Shown here: one piece after another, positions 1-6,141 of the stretch
Position numbering within the stretch: the stretch's first letter is position 1
How the letters are laid out: the number at the start of each line of letters is the position of its first letter
Source: Anaerolineales bacterium
GTDB taxonomy: Bacteria > Chloroflexota > Anaerolineae > Anaerolineales > Villigracilaceae
Assembly (NCBI GenBank): GCA_025056515.1
Contig: JANWWB010000300.1
Location: 1-13,623 of the forward strand
Direction of reading: 5' to 3'
DNA length: 13,623 nucleotides
Notes under the pieces: generated by a model
The model's database searches: none
Told to the model about the DNA's origin: nothing
What the model saw: only the letters and a program-made list of their open reading frames with translations
Translations under genes and position numbers: made by a program

Positions 1-618
1 ACATCGGATGTCGGCGCATTCCTTATTGTTTCCGAGTCGTCGGCTGCTGCGGGCGTGCGCCGTATTGAAGCGGTGACCGGACGCGGGGCCTATGCCCTTA
101 TTGCTCGTCGCTTTAAGGCGCTCAAGCAAGCGGCCAGCATCCTCAAGACAACTCCTGAAGAAGTACCGAACCGTGCGGAGATATTGCAACAGGAACTCGC
201 CTCAGCGCGCAAGCAAGTTGCTGCACTCAAGGCCCAGTTAGCGCTCTCAAGCTTTGGGACGTTTCTGGGGCAGGTGGAGACGATCAACGATGTGCGTCTT
301 TTGGCTGTTCAGATGGACGGCCTCGACCGTGAGACGTTGGCTCGACTGGCAGATAAGTTCCGCGAACGTTATCCGCATCAAGGGGTTTGCGCCATTGTCT
401 CGACTGTCGAGGGTGAGGCAATTGTCATGACAACGGTGACATACGACCTCATCCAACGCGGCCTCAAAGCAGGTGAGCTGGCGAGTCATATTTCGCGTCA
501 ACTTGGCGCTGGCGGAGGAGGCGCACCGCACCTGGCCTTCGGTGGAGGAAAAACTATCGAAAAAGTGCCCCAGGCTTTGGCGTCCGTTAGGGCTTGGGTA
601 GCTGAGAAGACGAGCTGA
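1..618 (+). CDS. alaS: alanyl-tRNA synthetase, C-terminal part (5' truncated by window edge)
   Basis: Only the last 205 codons are in the window; the frame is open from base 1, so the gene begins upstream. AlaRS charges tRNA-Ala in the cytoplasm. The visible part starts in the tail of the editing domain (TSDVGAFLIVSE, then AAGVRRIEAVTGRGAY, which joins editing domain and C-terminal region). It continues through a charged helical stretch of coiled-coil type (about residues 60-80 of the visible part) into the DHHA1/C-Ala domain. That domain ends in the glycine-rich signature GAGGGGAPHLAFGGGK, a local variant of the usual GGGGGGRPxMAQAGG. The stop is TGA at 616-618. About 180 bases separate it from plsY, and a candidate promoter lies in that gap, so plsY need not depend on alaS transcription. 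Seen: motifs and open frame. Known: alaS often lies near ruvX and mltG, as here. Identification is secure; the catalytic and editing-site residues cannot be checked. Confidence 0.96.
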   Translation, partial: TSDVGAFLIVSESSAAAGVRRIEAVTGRGAYALIARRFKALKQAASILKTTPEEVPNRAEILQQELASARKQVAALKAQLALSSFGTFLGQVETINDVRLLAVQMDGLDRETLARLADKFRERYPHQGVCAIVSTVEGEAIVMTTVTYDLIQRGLKAGELASHISRQLGAGGGGAPHLAFGGGKTIEKVPQALASVRAWVAEKTS

Positions 619-638
619 GGTATCTGTCGAATAACCGG

Positions 639-650
639 GGAATGCATTCC
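639..650. repeat. 12-bp perfect palindrome downstream of alaS
   Basis: GGAATGCATTCC is an exact palindrome 20 bases after the alaS stop. It has no loop and no T-run, so it does not look like an intrinsic terminator. It lies about 50 bases upstream of the candidate plsY -35 box. A dimeric regulator could bind it, but nothing else supports that, and palindromes of this size occur by chance. Confidence 0.25.
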
Positions 651-703
651 AAGAACGCCAGAAGTGATGAAACAGGCACTTGACGTGAGATTTTTCTGAT
701 GCT

Positions 704-732
704 TTGCAACGAGGCGCTTTGTGCTTTCTAAT
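704..732 (+). promoter_or_regulatory. candidate promoter for plsY-GT unit
   Basis: A -35-like TTGCAA (704-709) is followed after exactly 17 bases by a -10-like TCTAAT (727-732, five of six consensus bases). Transcription would start near 739, giving a leader of about 60 bases that contains the GGAG ribosome-binding site of plsY. It sits in the only sizeable gap between alaS and plsY. This is inference from consensus matches. Confidence 0.35.
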
Positions 733-800
733 CTTGCCTGCGCAACTCGACAACTTGGCTGTGTTTTAACTTTTGAAATCAGATTTTGGAGGCGGTTGGA

Positions 801-1406
801 ATGCTGCCGATTTTGTTTTGGTCTCTTTTGGGCTTTTTTCTCGGCGCTGTTCCCTTTTCGCTCTTGATGGGTAAGTTGGTTGTCGGGCGCGATATTCGCA
901 CGGTGGGCGATGGAAACCCGGGCGGAGCGAACGCCTTACGCGCTGGTGGCCTGAAAGCCGGTATTCCTGCTATCTTCTTGGATATTGCCAAAGGTTTCCT
1001 CCCGGTGTATCTGGCGCAACGCGCCGGCCTTTCTGGGTGGAGTCTGCTGCCGGTGCTCTTGGCACCGATTGTCGGTCATGCGTTTTCGCCATTTCTTGGA
1101 TTTCGTGGTGGAAAGGCGTTGGCCGCAAGCGGAGGGGCATGGTTGGCATTGATTGGCTGGTGGGTTTTTCCCATCTATGCTTTGCTCGCTTTGCCATTCA
1201 CCCTGCTTCAAACCGAGGATGCCTGGTCGGCTTGCTCGGGCTTTGCGCCCTTGTTGGTCTATGCTTTTCTGACAGGCGAGCCTTGGATGGTGACTTTCGC
1301 CGCACTCAATGCGGCAGTGGTTGTTTGGAAGCATCGCCAGGACCTAGCACGGCGCCCACACTTGCGACCTTGGGTGATGGCGTTGTTGGCGCGAAGGGGT
1401 GTCTGA
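801..1406 (+). CDS. plsY: PlsY-like glycerol-3-phosphate acyltransferase (divergent)
   Basis: PlsY transfers an acyl group from acyl-phosphate to glycerol-3-phosphate, the first step of phospholipid synthesis, at the inner face of the membrane. This 201-residue protein has the usual size and about five hydrophobic segments. Family motifs are visible: VPFSLLMGKLVVGRDIR (17-33), the glycine-rich phosphate loop GDGNPGGANALR (36-47), and GHAFSPFLGFRGGKALA (92-108). Departures from the canonical pattern: GATN is GGAN, GGKGVAT is GGKALAA, and the third motif, normally HRxNIxRLxxGxE, reads HRQDLARRPHLRP, keeping His178 but replacing Asn with Asp and losing the Glu. I chose ATG 801 over the upstream in-frame TTG 786 because GGAG at 788-791 lies about 9 bases before it and the protein then starts directly with its first membrane helix. 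The stop overlaps the next start (TGATG), so the two genes are probably co-translated. Family is clear; exact substrate is less so. Confidence 0.85.
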   Translation: MLPILFWSLLGFFLGAVPFSLLMGKLVVGRDIRTVGDGNPGGANALRAGGLKAGIPAIFLDIAKGFLPVYLAQRAGLSGWSLLPVLLAPIVGHAFSPFLGFRGGKALAASGGAWLALIGWWVFPIYALLALPFTLLQTEDAWSACSGFAPLLVYAFLTGEPWMVTFAALNAAVVVWKHRQDLARRPHLRPWVMALLARRGV

Positions 1407-2563
1407 TGTTGCCGTTCACGCCTCACGAACAGTTCGTCTTGCTTTTTCTACTCTTTGGGTTGGTTACAGCGTTGGTCAATCTTTTTACCATCCGCCGCTT
1501 TGATCAATATCCACGCGCCTCGCATTGGCCACGGGTCTCGGTGTTGGTGCCAGCGCGCAATGAAGAACTGAACATTGAGGCTTGTGTCGCTTCTCTCCTT
1601 GCCCAAGATTACCCAGATTTTGAAGTTCTCGTTTTAGACGATCACTCAAGCGATGCGACACCGCAGATCTTGAATCGCTTGGCGAGTCAGGATTCTCGCT
1701 TGCGGGTTCTGCACGGAGCGCCCCTACCAAAGGGGTGGCTAGGTAAGCATTGGGCTTGTCATCAATTGGCGCAGGCAGCCGAAGGCGAACTGTTCCTGTT
1801 TACCGATGCGGATACCCGTCACGCGCCGGATATGCTACAGGCAAGCGTTTCGGCCCTTTTGGCCGAACGCGCCGATTTGGTAACCGCTTTCCCGCGCCAA
1901 GAGGTTGTCACTTGGGGAGAGAAACTCATCGTACCTTTTATGGCGGTTGGCATTTTGACGTTTCTACCGTTGCGCTTGGCGCGGCATCGGCGTTGGGCTG
2001 CGCTATCGGTTACGATTGGTCAGTTTATGCTTTTCCGCCGCGAGGCATATGAGCGCGTTGGCGGTTATGAGGCGGTACGTTCTGCATTGGTGGATGATGT
2101 TTATTTGGGACGGCGCGTGGTGCAGAGTGGAGGCCGATGGCGCTTTTTGGATGGGACAAGCCATGTTTCCTGCCGCATGTACCGCGATTTCTGGGGCGCG
2201 GTCAACGGTTTCGGTAAGAGCATTTTTGCCGTCTTCGGATATCGTGTTTTGCCCTACTTGCTGGCGTGGACATTGTTGACGATCGTGTTTCTGGAACCGC
2301 CGTTGGCGTTGGTTGCGCATTGGGTGGGGTATCCGTTTACCCTCTTTTCGCCCGAAGCTGCTGCGCTGGCAATCGCCCTGACGTTTATCTTATGGAATCT
2401 GGCCTATCGGCGTTTTAAGTTCCCTCATGCTTTGGCTTTGCTCTATCCGGTGCAAGCGTTTTTGTTCTTACTGGTAGCTTTGCGCTCCTTTGTTCAGACT
2501 GCCTCAGGCACAGCTACTTGGAAAGACCGCATCTTAGAACGCCCTGCCTTGCGTTGGTTGTAG
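1406..2563 (+). CDS. membrane-bound family 2 glycosyltransferase (CrtQ/HpnB-like)
   Basis: A 385-residue GT-A fold glycosyltransferase anchored in the membrane. An N-terminal helix (about 9-28) precedes the catalytic domain: VSVLVPARNEE (44-54, nucleotide-sugar binding), LDDHSSD (77-83), GWLGKHWACHQLA (110-122), FTDAD (132-136, the metal-binding DxD) and VDDVYLGRR (229-237, expected catalytic Asp). Two or three C-terminal hydrophobic helices follow (about 282-306, 318-337, 341-365), then a WKDR segment at 372-375 resembling the W(K/R)GR tail of CrtQ-type enzymes. The architecture matches transferases that glycosylate carotenoid acids or hopanoid-type lipids, and its neighbour is an acyltransferase, so a glycolipid product is reasonable; the sugar and acceptor cannot be read from sequence. 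Start ATG 1406 overlaps the plsY stop by one base; the frame is open far upstream inside plsY, but that part has no family similarity. Stop TAG 2561-2563. Confidence 0.85.
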   Translation: MLPFTPHEQFVLLFLLFGLVTALVNLFTIRRFDQYPRASHWPRVSVLVPARNEELNIEACVASLLAQDYPDFEVLVLDDHSSDATPQILNRLASQDSRLRVLHGAPLPKGWLGKHWACHQLAQAAEGELFLFTDADTRHAPDMLQASVSALLAERADLVTAFPRQEVVTWGEKLIVPFMAVGILTFLPLRLARHRRWAALSVTIGQFMLFRREAYERVGGYEAVRSALVDDVYLGRRVVQSGGRWRFLDGTSHVSCRMYRDFWGAVNGFGKSIFAVFGYRVLPYLLAWTLLTIVFLEPPLALVAHWVGYPFTLFSPEAAALAIALTFILWNLAYRRFKFPHALALLYPVQAFLFLLVALRSFVQTASGTATWKDRILERPALRWL

Positions 2564-2589
2564 ATTCGGATCCTGTTTCAGAGCTACGA

Positions 2590-2595
2590 TATAAT
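2590..2595 (+). promoter_or_regulatory. TATAAT box 8 bases before an ATG: likely leaderless promoter
   Basis: A perfect TATAAT -10 box ends 8 bases before the ATG at 2604, so the expected transcription start falls within about two bases of the start codon. No good -35 box is seen at 16-18 bases upstream. The only G-rich sequence before the ATG (GGGGG, 2597-2601) is too close for a normal Shine-Dalgarno. Both facts fit a leaderless mRNA. It would separate transcription of the baseplate-J-like/ruvX/mltG group from plsY-GT. Confidence 0.5.
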
Positions 2596-2603
2596 CGGGG
2601 GCA

Positions 2604-4094
2604 ATGAAGACCCAGGTGATTCAACTGGATGAGCATGATGATGTAATCTCGGCCGGAGAAAAAATCTCCTGGACGAAGGCATCGCGCGTCTTGTTGATTT
2701 TTCCGCGCCGCTTGGAAAGTCAATGGAGGACGCTTGACCTACGCCGACTGCAACGACGCGCTGTTTCGTTGGGCGCACAACTAGGAGTGGTTGCCCGTTC
2801 TTCGAGCTTGTATCTACGTTGTGCCGAGGTGGGTCTTCCGGTGTTTCGCACCGCTCTAGAGGCGCAAAACACGCCGTGGCCGAGGTCCGGTTCGTCTCTA
2901 CCACGCCGCTCAGCTCCTCGACCAGATTTGCGCCGGCTGCGGGATTCTCTGCCTCGTTGGCGTTCGGATCGTTTATCGTTTTTCTGGCATGTGTTTTTCT
3001 TGAGCTTAGGGTTGTTGGCGATGTTGTCCATCGCGGCTATCTTTTTCCCCTCAGCTTCGATTGAAGTGTCGCCTGCTTCGAGTGTGCAACGCCTGGAACT
3101 AACCCTTTTGGCCGGTCCGCAGATGGGAGGAGAAAGCTCTGGCCTTATTCCAGCCCGCACGCTGCAGGTCAACGTAGAAAGAAGTCTAACCGCTCGGGTG
3201 AGCGGTCAAAAGACAGTACCGGATGCCGCAGCAGTTGGGCGCGTGCGTCTGGAGAACTTAACGCTCCGCTCCTTAACTATACCCGCTGGAACAGTTGTGC
3301 GGACGGCAAAGGAGCCGGCAGTGCGCTTTGCTACCTTGCAAGATGTGTTCCTACCGCCTGGCCCAGGGACCTTTGCTGATGTGGCTGTTCAAGCTTTGCA
3401 AGCTGGGACACAAGGCAATCTGCCTGCTGGAGCCTTGACAGCTGTGGAAGGCGCTCTCGGCGCCGACCTCGCAGTGACCAACTTGGAGCCAACGTACGGC
3501 GGCAGTGAGAGGCTTGCTCCTATTCAAACAGCCGCAGATCGTCAAGTCTTGCGAGAGCAACTGCGTACACTTTTGACCGAAGATTGTCGGCTTGCTTTAC
3601 AGTCTTCGGCTCCTCCGGGTGCTCATCTTGTCATCGAGACAATGCGAATCGTTGGAACCCCGCATGAAGTGTTTTTTCCGGCCGAGCATCAGACCGGTGA
3701 ATGGCTTGCGCTTGTGATGCGTTTGACTTGCGAAGCGCAGTATGTGGTCGAAAGCGATTGGCTGGCGTTTGCTCGAAATGCTTTGGAGGCTGCGTTGCCC
3801 GCGGGTTTTGCCCCTCTCCGCGATTCGCTCCGGTGTGAGTTGGTGCAGGATTTTCAGGTCCAAGCGGATGGGCTGTTGCGCGCTTTGCTTGCTTGCAAAC
3901 GATCTTTGCATGGACAGCCTGATCGTTTGGAGATGTCTTTCAAGGTTCTGGGGAAGACACCCGATCAAGCAGCGGCAATTCTTGCAAAGAGTTTTCCTCT
4001 GGCCGGTACACCGCAGATTGTCCTCACCCCCGTCTGGTGGAATTATTTGCCTTTGTTACCTGCGCGCATTCATTTCTCTTTCAGGATGCCTTGA
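2604..4094 (+). CDS. single-pass membrane protein with baseplate-J-like extracytoplasmic domain, function unknown
   Basis: A 496-residue protein in four parts. (1) A soluble alpha/beta N-terminal domain (about 1-90) with VLLIFPRRL, LDLRRLQRRAVSLGAQLGVVAR and GLPVFRTALEAQ segments. (2) A basic, Arg/Pro/Ser-rich linker (about 92-123). (3) One transmembrane helix (about 126-149). (4) An outside part whose residues 207-305 match the baseplate-J-like pattern: VRLENLTLRSLTIPAGTVVR, FATLQDVFLPPGPGTFADV, AGTQGNLPAGALTAVEG, EPTYGGSERL. It ends in a domain closing with LAGTPQIVLTPVWWNYLPLLP. From memory, proteins with this layout (cytoplasmic domain, one helix, J-like beta domain) recur as hypothetical proteins in Chloroflexota and some candidate phyla. 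The J-like label is structural only: no tail sheath, tube, spike or other phage or injection genes are nearby. The gene lies 7 bases before ruvX and in the same unit as mltG, so a role in envelope or septum biology is a guess. Start ATG 2604 is fixed by the TATAAT box just upstream. Confidence 0.75.
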   Translation: MKTQVIQLDEHDDVISAGEKISWTKASRVLLIFPRRLESQWRTLDLRRLQRRAVSLGAQLGVVARSSSLYLRCAEVGLPVFRTALEAQNTPWPRSGSSLPRRSAPRPDLRRLRDSLPRWRSDRLSFFWHVFFLSLGLLAMLSIAAIFFPSASIEVSPASSVQRLELTLLAGPQMGGESSGLIPARTLQVNVERSLTARVSGQKTVPDAAAVGRVRLENLTLRSLTIPAGTVVRTAKEPAVRFATLQDVFLPPGPGTFADVAVQALQAGTQGNLPAGALTAVEGALGADLAVTNLEPTYGGSERLAPIQTAADRQVLREQLRTLLTEDCRLALQSSAPPGAHLVIETMRIVGTPHEVFFPAEHQTGEWLALVMRLTCEAQYVVESDWLAFARNALEAALPAGFAPLRDSLRCELVQDFQVQADGLLRALLACKRSLHGQPDRLEMSFKVLGKTPDQAAAILAKSFPLAGTPQIVLTPVWWNYLPLLPARIHFSFRMP

Positions 4095-4101
4095 TTGCAA
4101 A

Positions 4102-4539
4102 ATGCCTAGGCGTGTTCTTGGAATTGACCCGGGTCTCAAACGAATTGGTTTGGCGATTAGCGACCCAACCGGCTTGATTGCGCGCCCGTTGACCGTGCTA
4201 CAGCATCGTTCGCGTCAGCAAGATGTGGCGGCGATTTGCGAGGTGGTTCGTCAGCAAGAAGTCGGTCTGATTGTGGTCGGACAGTCTTTTCAGGAGGATG
4301 GGAAGCCGAATGAAGCTGGGCGTCGAGCTGCTCGTTTGGCTGAGGCGTTACGAGCTGAAACAGGCTTGCCGGTGATTTTGTGGGATGAAGCGTTCACCAC
4401 GCAGGATGCCCGCGCTATTCGTTTGGAAATGGGGGTACGCCGGCGAGACCGACAAGGGCATCTCGATTCGCTTGCCGCGGCTCTTTTGCTTCAATCATAC
4501 TTGGATGCGACGGTTGACTTGATGAGGCGTGAGTCATGA
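4102..4539 (+). CDS. ruvX: putative pre-16S rRNA nuclease / Holliday junction resolvase, YqgF family
   Basis: A 145-residue RNase-H-fold protein of the YqgF/RuvX family, typical in length. The family acts in maturation of the 16S rRNA 5' end and has been proposed as a Holliday-junction resolvase. Visible motifs: LGIDPGLKRIGLAISD (6-21, with Asp9 as first acidic ligand), LIVVGQSFQEDGKPNEAG (56-73, usually VVGLPxxxDG), WDEAFTT (94-100, usually DERxTT) and LDSLAAALLLQSYLD (121-135, with Asp122). All acidic positions are present, but the Arg of the DERxTT motif is Ala97. The start ATG 4102 lies 7 bases after the preceding stop and has no close Shine-Dalgarno; AGGA at 4083-4086 is too distant to be convincing, so translational coupling is likely. 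Its stop overlaps mltG by ATGA. The alaS-ruvX-mltG neighbourhood supports the call. Confidence 0.9.
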   Translation: MPRRVLGIDPGLKRIGLAISDPTGLIARPLTVLQHRSRQQDVAAICEVVRQQEVGLIVVGQSFQEDGKPNEAGRRAARLAEALRAETGLPVILWDEAFTTQDARAIRLEMGVRRRDRQGHLDSLAAALLLQSYLDATVDLMRRES

Positions 4540-5657
4540 GGCGAGGACGTCGTCGTTTGCTGTCAGCTGTGCTTTGGTTTTTATCGTTTTTGGCGTTGTT
4601 TCTCCTATCGGTTGGGTTTGGCGTTCCTGCGCTGGCAGAGAAAGTTTTTGGCGCTCCTAGCGCTTCTTTGCCTTCCTGGCAACGATTCTATATCGGAGCG
4701 CAATTGCTTTTGCATGCAGATTTGCTTTTGACTCCTCACAACGCTGCGGGTGAAGAGCGGTTGTTTGTCATTCAACCTGGCGAGAGTGTACTATCTATCT
4801 CTAACCGTCTTGAGCAGATGGGTCTCATCCCGGATGCGCGCTTATTTCGCTTGTATCTCATCTGGAGCGGCATGGATTCTTCTATTCAAGTCGGCACCTT
4901 CCGGCTCAACTCTGCAATGACTGCACGCTCGATTGCCGAGACTTTACAATCGGCAGAGCGAACTGAGGTGAAATTTACCGTCCTGGCCGGCTGGCGGTTA
5001 GAGGAAGTGGCGGCTTCGCTGCCTACTTCTGGGCTGGAGATTTCTCCCGAGGCTTTCTTGATGGCAGCAGCCTCGCCTCCTTTCTCGCCAGATTTAATTC
5101 CGGCTGGTGCTTCTGCCGAAGGGTTTCTCTATCCTGATACTTACATCCTTCCCCGCACGACCACAGCGAAGCAATTGGTTTCGGTATTGGTGCAAACTTT
5201 TTTTGTCCGTCTTCCACCGGAGTATCTTGAGGCCTACGCAGCGCGCGGGTTGACGCTTTACCAGGCAGTGACCCTTGCTTCCATCATCGAGCGTGAGGCG
5301 GTGGTTGACGATGAGATGCCGTTAATTGCCTCGGTGTTTTATAACCGACTGGCTGCCGGGATGATGCTTCAGACCGATCCAACCGTTCAGTATGCCTTGG
5401 GGTTTATTCCTGAACAGAACACCTGGTGGAAGACACCGCTGGCGCAAGGCGATTTACAGGTCAACTCGCCGTATAACACGTATCTTGTCCATGGCCTGCC
5501 GCCTGGGCCGATTTGCAGTCCAGGTGTGGCAGCGTTGCGGGCGGTCGCCTATCCAGCCGAATCGCCTTATTTTTATTTTCAGGCAAAATGCGACCGCTCA
5601 GGTTTGCACAATTTTGCTGTGACATTCGAGGAACACCGACAAAATTATTGTCCATAA
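4536..5657 (+). CDS. mltG: endolytic murein transglycosylase MltG (YceG family)
   Basis: MltG cleaves nascent glycan strands at the outer face of the membrane and is thought to set peptidoglycan chain length. The 373-residue protein begins with a basic stretch and one membrane anchor (about 8-30). A LysM-like subdomain follows (about 76-140: FVIQPGESVLSISNRLEQMG, then VGTFRLNSAMTARSIAETL), then the YceG catalytic domain (about 145-373). Key segments are EGFLYPDTYILP and LASIIEREA, where Glu252 aligns with the catalytic Glu of the family (Glu218 of E. coli). VFYNRLAAGMMLQTDPTVQYALG and NSPYNTYLVHGLPPGPICSPG are near-canonical. The start ATG 4536 overlaps the ruvX stop (ATGA), pointing to coupled translation. 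It appears to be the last gene of its unit: 484 bases without a convincing gene follow. Complete, no missing key residue. Confidence 0.96.
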   Translation: MRRGRRRLLSAVLWFLSFLALFLLSVGFGVPALAEKVFGAPSASLPSWQRFYIGAQLLLHADLLLTPHNAAGEERLFVIQPGESVLSISNRLEQMGLIPDARLFRLYLIWSGMDSSIQVGTFRLNSAMTARSIAETLQSAERTEVKFTVLAGWRLEEVAASLPTSGLEISPEAFLMAAASPPFSPDLIPAGASAEGFLYPDTYILPRTTTAKQLVSVLVQTFFVRLPPEYLEAYAARGLTLYQAVTLASIIEREAVVDDEMPLIASVFYNRLAAGMMLQTDPTVQYALGFIPEQNTWWKTPLAQGDLQVNSPYNTYLVHGLPPGPICSPGVAALRAVAYPAESPYFYFQAKCDRSGLHNFAVTFEEHRQNYCP

Positions 5658-5805
5658 GAGATGTTAGCGCTCTGGCTTCTTTGCTAGAAGGACAGGAGGT
5701 TCGTTTTTGGTTAGGATAGGGCTTGGATAGATTTGTGGATGACCTAGATACTCGACATTTTTCTTGTCCGCACTCGCCGGGAGGAAAATCCGATCTGGGT
5801 CATGG

Positions 5806-5825
5806 GCTATCTTTGGGTAGCTTTT
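5806..5825 (+). terminator. weak intrinsic-terminator-like hairpin after mltG
   Basis: GCTATC (5806-5811) pairs with GGTAGC (5816-5821) around a TTTG loop, with one G-U pair, and TTTT follows. The stem is short and lies about 150 bases beyond the mltG stop. It is the best hairpin-plus-T candidate in this gap but is weak. Confidence 0.22.
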
Positions 5826-6125
5826 CCTATCCCTGCGAGCTGTCTCCTTAGCAGCGGCAACGATGATTGTTTTCTCAAAACTTTCAGGTTGGTAGAAGGT
5901 TGAAATGGCCGCTAAGCCTCGCAAGCTAAGATCGGCTATCTCAGTTGCTTTGGGCGGCAAACAAAACCAGAGTAAGGTGATCCCTCAGGCCAGGCATAGT
6001 GCAAGAAGAGGTGCTGAACGTTGGCTTGCCAGAGCTGGCCTTTACCTGGTGGTAGCATTCAGGCCGTTGCGACATCTTTTGTAAGAGGGCACGTAGGGAA
6101 ATAGCAAAGGATGGCGAGCTCACGG

Positions 6126-6131
6126 TAAAAT
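6126..6131 (+). promoter_or_regulatory. TAAAAT box 10 bases before the uvrC ATG
   Basis: TAAAAT (five of six -10 consensus bases) ends 10 bases before the uvrC ATG at 6142. The transcript would start about 3-6 bases before the start codon, so the message would be nearly leaderless. The bases before the ATG contain no real Shine-Dalgarno. The arrangement mirrors the TATAAT box at 2590. No -35 box is seen at standard spacing. Confidence 0.4.
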
Positions 6132-6141
6132 AAGAGCAGCT

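Larger units (their letters stand above)
5658..6141. other. 484-base stretch without a convincing gene; possible decayed coding region
   Basis: No protein family or structural RNA is recognised here. The longest open frame is on the minus strand (5664-5960, about 98 codons). It starts at a TTG without ribosome-binding site, has no in-frame ATG, shows no clear codon preference and gives an unfamiliar peptide (segments such as DRIFLPASAD and EYLGHPQIYPSP). A second minus-strand frame (5941-6159) overlaps its upstream end and runs into the uvrC start. The two could be pieces of one gene broken by a frameshift, or chance. On the plus strand all frames contain stops. GAGGAAAATCC at 5781-5791 recalls the RNase P RNA 5' core, but no matching 3' core was found. 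The stretch may simply hold the mltG 3' end and uvrC promoter. Confidence 0.4.

Noticed and set aside
247..753. 168-codon minus-strand frame opposite alaS
   Set aside because: Lies mainly antisense to the clear alaS coding frame and has no recognisable protein features.
1037..1405. N-terminal extension of the glycosyltransferase into plsY
   Set aside because: The extended part is a shadow of plsY in another frame; family similarity begins after ATG 1406, which overlaps the plsY stop.
2604..4094. Phage tail baseplate or contractile injection system locus
   Set aside because: Only one protein has a J-like domain, it has a membrane helix, and its neighbours are housekeeping genes with no sheath, tube, spike or ATPase genes.
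5770..5830. RNase P RNA 5' core (GAGGAAAATCC at 5781)
   Set aside because: The canonical continuation GTCCGGGCT and the 3' conserved core ending in CGGCTTA are not found in the expected distance; the match is short.
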